7,171 bases of DNA, from the NCBI GenBank assembly GCA_002937495.1, contig PTJW01000050.1, forward strand, positions 1 to 7,171, in the 5' to 3' direction. The stretch's first letter is position 1; the number at the start of each line of letters is the position of its first letter. This DNA is from Pseudomonadota bacterium. Its GTDB lineage: Bacteria > Pseudomonadota > Alphaproteobacteria > UBA1280 > UBA12223. The notes beneath the pieces were generated by a model. It made no database searches. It saw only the letters and a program-made list of their open reading frames with translations, and was not told the DNA's origin. Position numbers and translations under genes: made by a program. Shown here in pieces: positions 6,201 to 7,171 of the stretch.

Positions 6201-6230
6201 AAAAAAGCCCAAGATTACTCTTGGGACTTT
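6201..6230 (-). terminator. rho-independent terminator overlapping the end of the 105-residue gene
   Basis: On the minus strand CCCAAGA (6219-6225) pairs with TCTTGGG (6208-6214) around a GTAA loop (6215-6218). The stem is extended by AAAG/CTTT across a one-base bulge at 6226, and a T run follows. The loop contains the stop codon of the gene itself (TAA, 6215-6217), so the ascending stem encodes the last residues of the protein. Confidence 0.8.
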
Positions 6231-6532
6231 GAATGCACATGCTTTGTTGAAAATGACATTACAATAACTCCAACTCCTGCAAAGATTATTATCATAATAA
6301 GAATATAATCCTTACCTGAAGTCTCAACTTCAATATCTGTAAACATGGCGTCGTTATTTGCCTGTGCTTGCTCTAACTCTCGATAGTATTTTTCATCAAC
6401 ACCTTCTGCTAAAATTTCTAAGCCTTGAATAAAAGAACTTAAAGTCATATTTTGCATATTAAAGTTTGTTGCTTTACTAAACAAAGCGAAACACATCAAT
6501 AAAAGTGCTGTAGAAATATATATAAATCTCAT
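6215..6532 (-). CDS. hypothetical small exported or membrane protein, 105 residues
   Basis: I do not recognise this protein. I start it at the ATG at 6532 because AAGGAG (6538-6543) lies 5 bases upstream. An in-frame TTG at 6559 would add nine residues but has no ribosome site and would lie near the 5' end of the predicted RNA. Residues 1-20 look like a signal peptide or anchor (MRFIYISTALLLMCFALFSK), with possible cleavage near the following ATN. Residues 45-75 are polar and acidic (EKYYRELEQAQ and onward). A clear membrane helix lies at about 75-94 (DYILIMIIIFAGVGVIVMSF), with a short histidine- and lysine-containing tail (STKHVHSKSQE). Cleavage would give a type I protein with its tail in the cytoplasm; without cleavage it has two membrane segments. 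It has its own promoter and terminator. Confidence 0.75.
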   Translation of the reverse strand: MRFIYISTALLLMCFALFSKATNFNMQNMTLSSFIQGLEILAEGVDEKYYRELEQAQANNDAMFTDIEVETSGKDYILIMIIIFAGVGVIVMSFSTKHVHSKSQE

Positions 6533-6537
6533 AGACA

Positions 6538-6543
6538 CTCCTT
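6538..6543 (-). promoter_or_regulatory. ribosome binding site AAGGAG that decides the start at 6532
   Basis: AAGGAG on the minus strand, 5 bases before the ATG at 6532, supports that start over the longer reading from TTG at 6559. The site falls inside the first codons of the longer reading. Confidence 0.8.
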
Positions 6544-6574
6544 TTAGAAATAAACACAAGTTATTTCATATTTA

Positions 6575-6603
6575 ATGATAACTACTATTTATTTATTATT
6601 CAA
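6575..6603 (-). promoter_or_regulatory. sigma70-type promoter of the 105-residue gene
   Basis: On the minus strand a -35 box TTGAAT (6598-6603, 4 of 6) and a -10 box TATCAT (6575-6580, 5 of 6) are separated by 17 bases. The start would be near 6568, giving a leader of about 36 bases. It occupies the 79-base gap after the recombinase gene, where I see no strong terminator, so some read-through from that gene is also possible. Confidence 0.6.
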
Positions 6604-6611
6604 GCATTTTG

Positions 6612-7171
6612 CTACTTTTTAGCTAACGGGTGATTTGATAATAATGAATTATACGCCTGCTGATCTGCAATTTTTGTATAAATTTGTGTTGTTGACAAAT
6701 CTGAGTGACCAAGCATTAACTGAACAGTTCTTAAATCAGCCTTATTTTTAACAAGCTCTGTTGCAAATGAATGTCTTAGTTTGTGAGGAGATAAATCAAT
6801 ACCATATTTAGCACCTAAATCATGAATAATTTTATAAACATACTGCCTTGTAATATGAGAATATGTGCCATTTTTAGATTTCTTTTTAGATGCAAAAACA
6901 TAGTGTAAATCTGAGTTTTTATATCTATCATCATGTTTTAATGAATTTAAGTGGTTTGCTAAAACTTCAGCACCTAAATTTCCTAATGGCACTAATCTAA
7001 ATTTAGAACCTTTACCTTTAACCTTTAAAGCCTTACCGTCATTTTCTTCCAAGTCTGTAACGGTAAGCTTAATAAGTTCACTAATACGCAAACCAGTTGC
7101 ATAAAATACTATTAAAATAGTTCTAGCTAGTTTTTCTGACTCTATTGATAATAATTCATCATTAATAATTT
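6612..7171 (-). CDS. xerD: XerC/XerD-family tyrosine recombinase, catalytic domain, N-terminus beyond window edge
   Basis: This is a site-specific tyrosine recombinase, most likely one of the XerC/XerD pair that resolves chromosome dimers at dif with FtsK. The open frame continues to the right edge, giving 185 complete codons before the stop. The N-terminal SAM-like domain, about 110 residues, is missing from view. Numbered from the first complete codon, the catalytic residues are R28 (ATGLRISEL), K53 (GKGSK), H129 and R132 (SPHKLRHSFATEL), H155 (MLGHSDLSTTQ) and Y164 (IYTKI), so the active site is complete. ATGLR, the ADLR segment and a C-terminal HPLA resemble XerD more than XerC, but XerC or another family member cannot be excluded. 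A TTG at 7091 is an ordinary internal leucine codon inside the active-site motif, not the start. Confidence 0.93.
   Translation of the reverse strand, partial: IINDELLSIESEKLARTILIVFYATGLRISELIKLTVTDLEENDGKALKVKGKGSKFRLVPLGNLGAEVLANHLNSLKHDDRYKNSDLHYVFASKKKSKNGTYSHITRQYVYKIIHDLGAKYGIDLSPHKLRHSFATELVKNKADLRTVQLMLGHSDLSTTQIYTKIADQQAYNSLLSNHPLAKK

Noticed and set aside
6603..6623. Terminator for the recombinase gene
   Set aside because: Only 4-base arms are present (AGCA-TTT-TGCT and GCTA/TAGC), without a proper T run, which is too weak to call.
7086..7094. TTG at 7091 as the start of a short recombinase, implying a truncated gene
   Set aside because: The frame stays open to the window edge and encodes the expected ILIVFYATG upstream of LRISEL. 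The gene is cut by the window, not broken.
6560..7171. Integrated mobile element suggested by the tyrosine recombinase
   Set aside because: The sequence looks like housekeeping XerD. There are no flanking direct repeats, tRNA gene or phage-like genes, and base composition does not change.

Overview
The window is AT-rich, all its genes lie on the minus strand, and coding is dense. The left 4.4 kb carries the first six genes of a respiratory complex I operon, in the order nuoA-B-C-D-E-F (transcribed right to left). nuoC and nuoD are separate genes, and the subunit sequences resemble those of Alphaproteobacteria. Together with the low GC this suggests a low-GC alphaproteobacterium, perhaps Rickettsiales-like or a reduced aquatic or host-associated lineage. 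The placement is inferred from recalled family features, not from a search.

Layout, left to right: nuoF (its 3' end lies beyond the left edge), nuoE, nuoD, nuoC, nuoB and nuoA are packed with 10-base gaps or shorter, or one-base TAATG overlaps. One convincing sigma70-type promoter sits about 70 bases upstream of nuoA. Positions 4417-4720 form an AT-rich intergenic stretch holding that promoter, several short dyads and the terminator of the next gene. From 4721 to 6532 come three small genes I do not recognise. Each encodes a protein with an N-terminal hydrophobic segment (191, 224 and 105 residues). Each is followed by its own hairpin-plus-T-run terminator, and each is preceded by a promoter-like sequence, strong for the last two and weaker for the first. 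The right end holds the catalytic domain of a XerC/XerD-type tyrosine recombinase, closest to XerD, whose N-terminus lies beyond the right edge.

How they work together: NuoE, NuoF and the unseen NuoG form the NADH-oxidising arm. NuoB, C and D form the connecting arm carrying cluster N2 and the quinone pocket, and NuoA is one of the membrane subunits that hold that pocket. XerD would act in chromosome dimer resolution and has no evident functional link to nuo. The three small membrane-associated proteins appear to be independent transcription units rather than parts of either neighbour.

I found no clear new multi-gene system, mobile element, RNA gene or CRISPR array. The most notable points are the three unknown exported or membrane proteins, a NuoE with an altered cluster-binding loop, a stop codon placed in the loop of a terminator, and dyads upstream of the nuo promoter.
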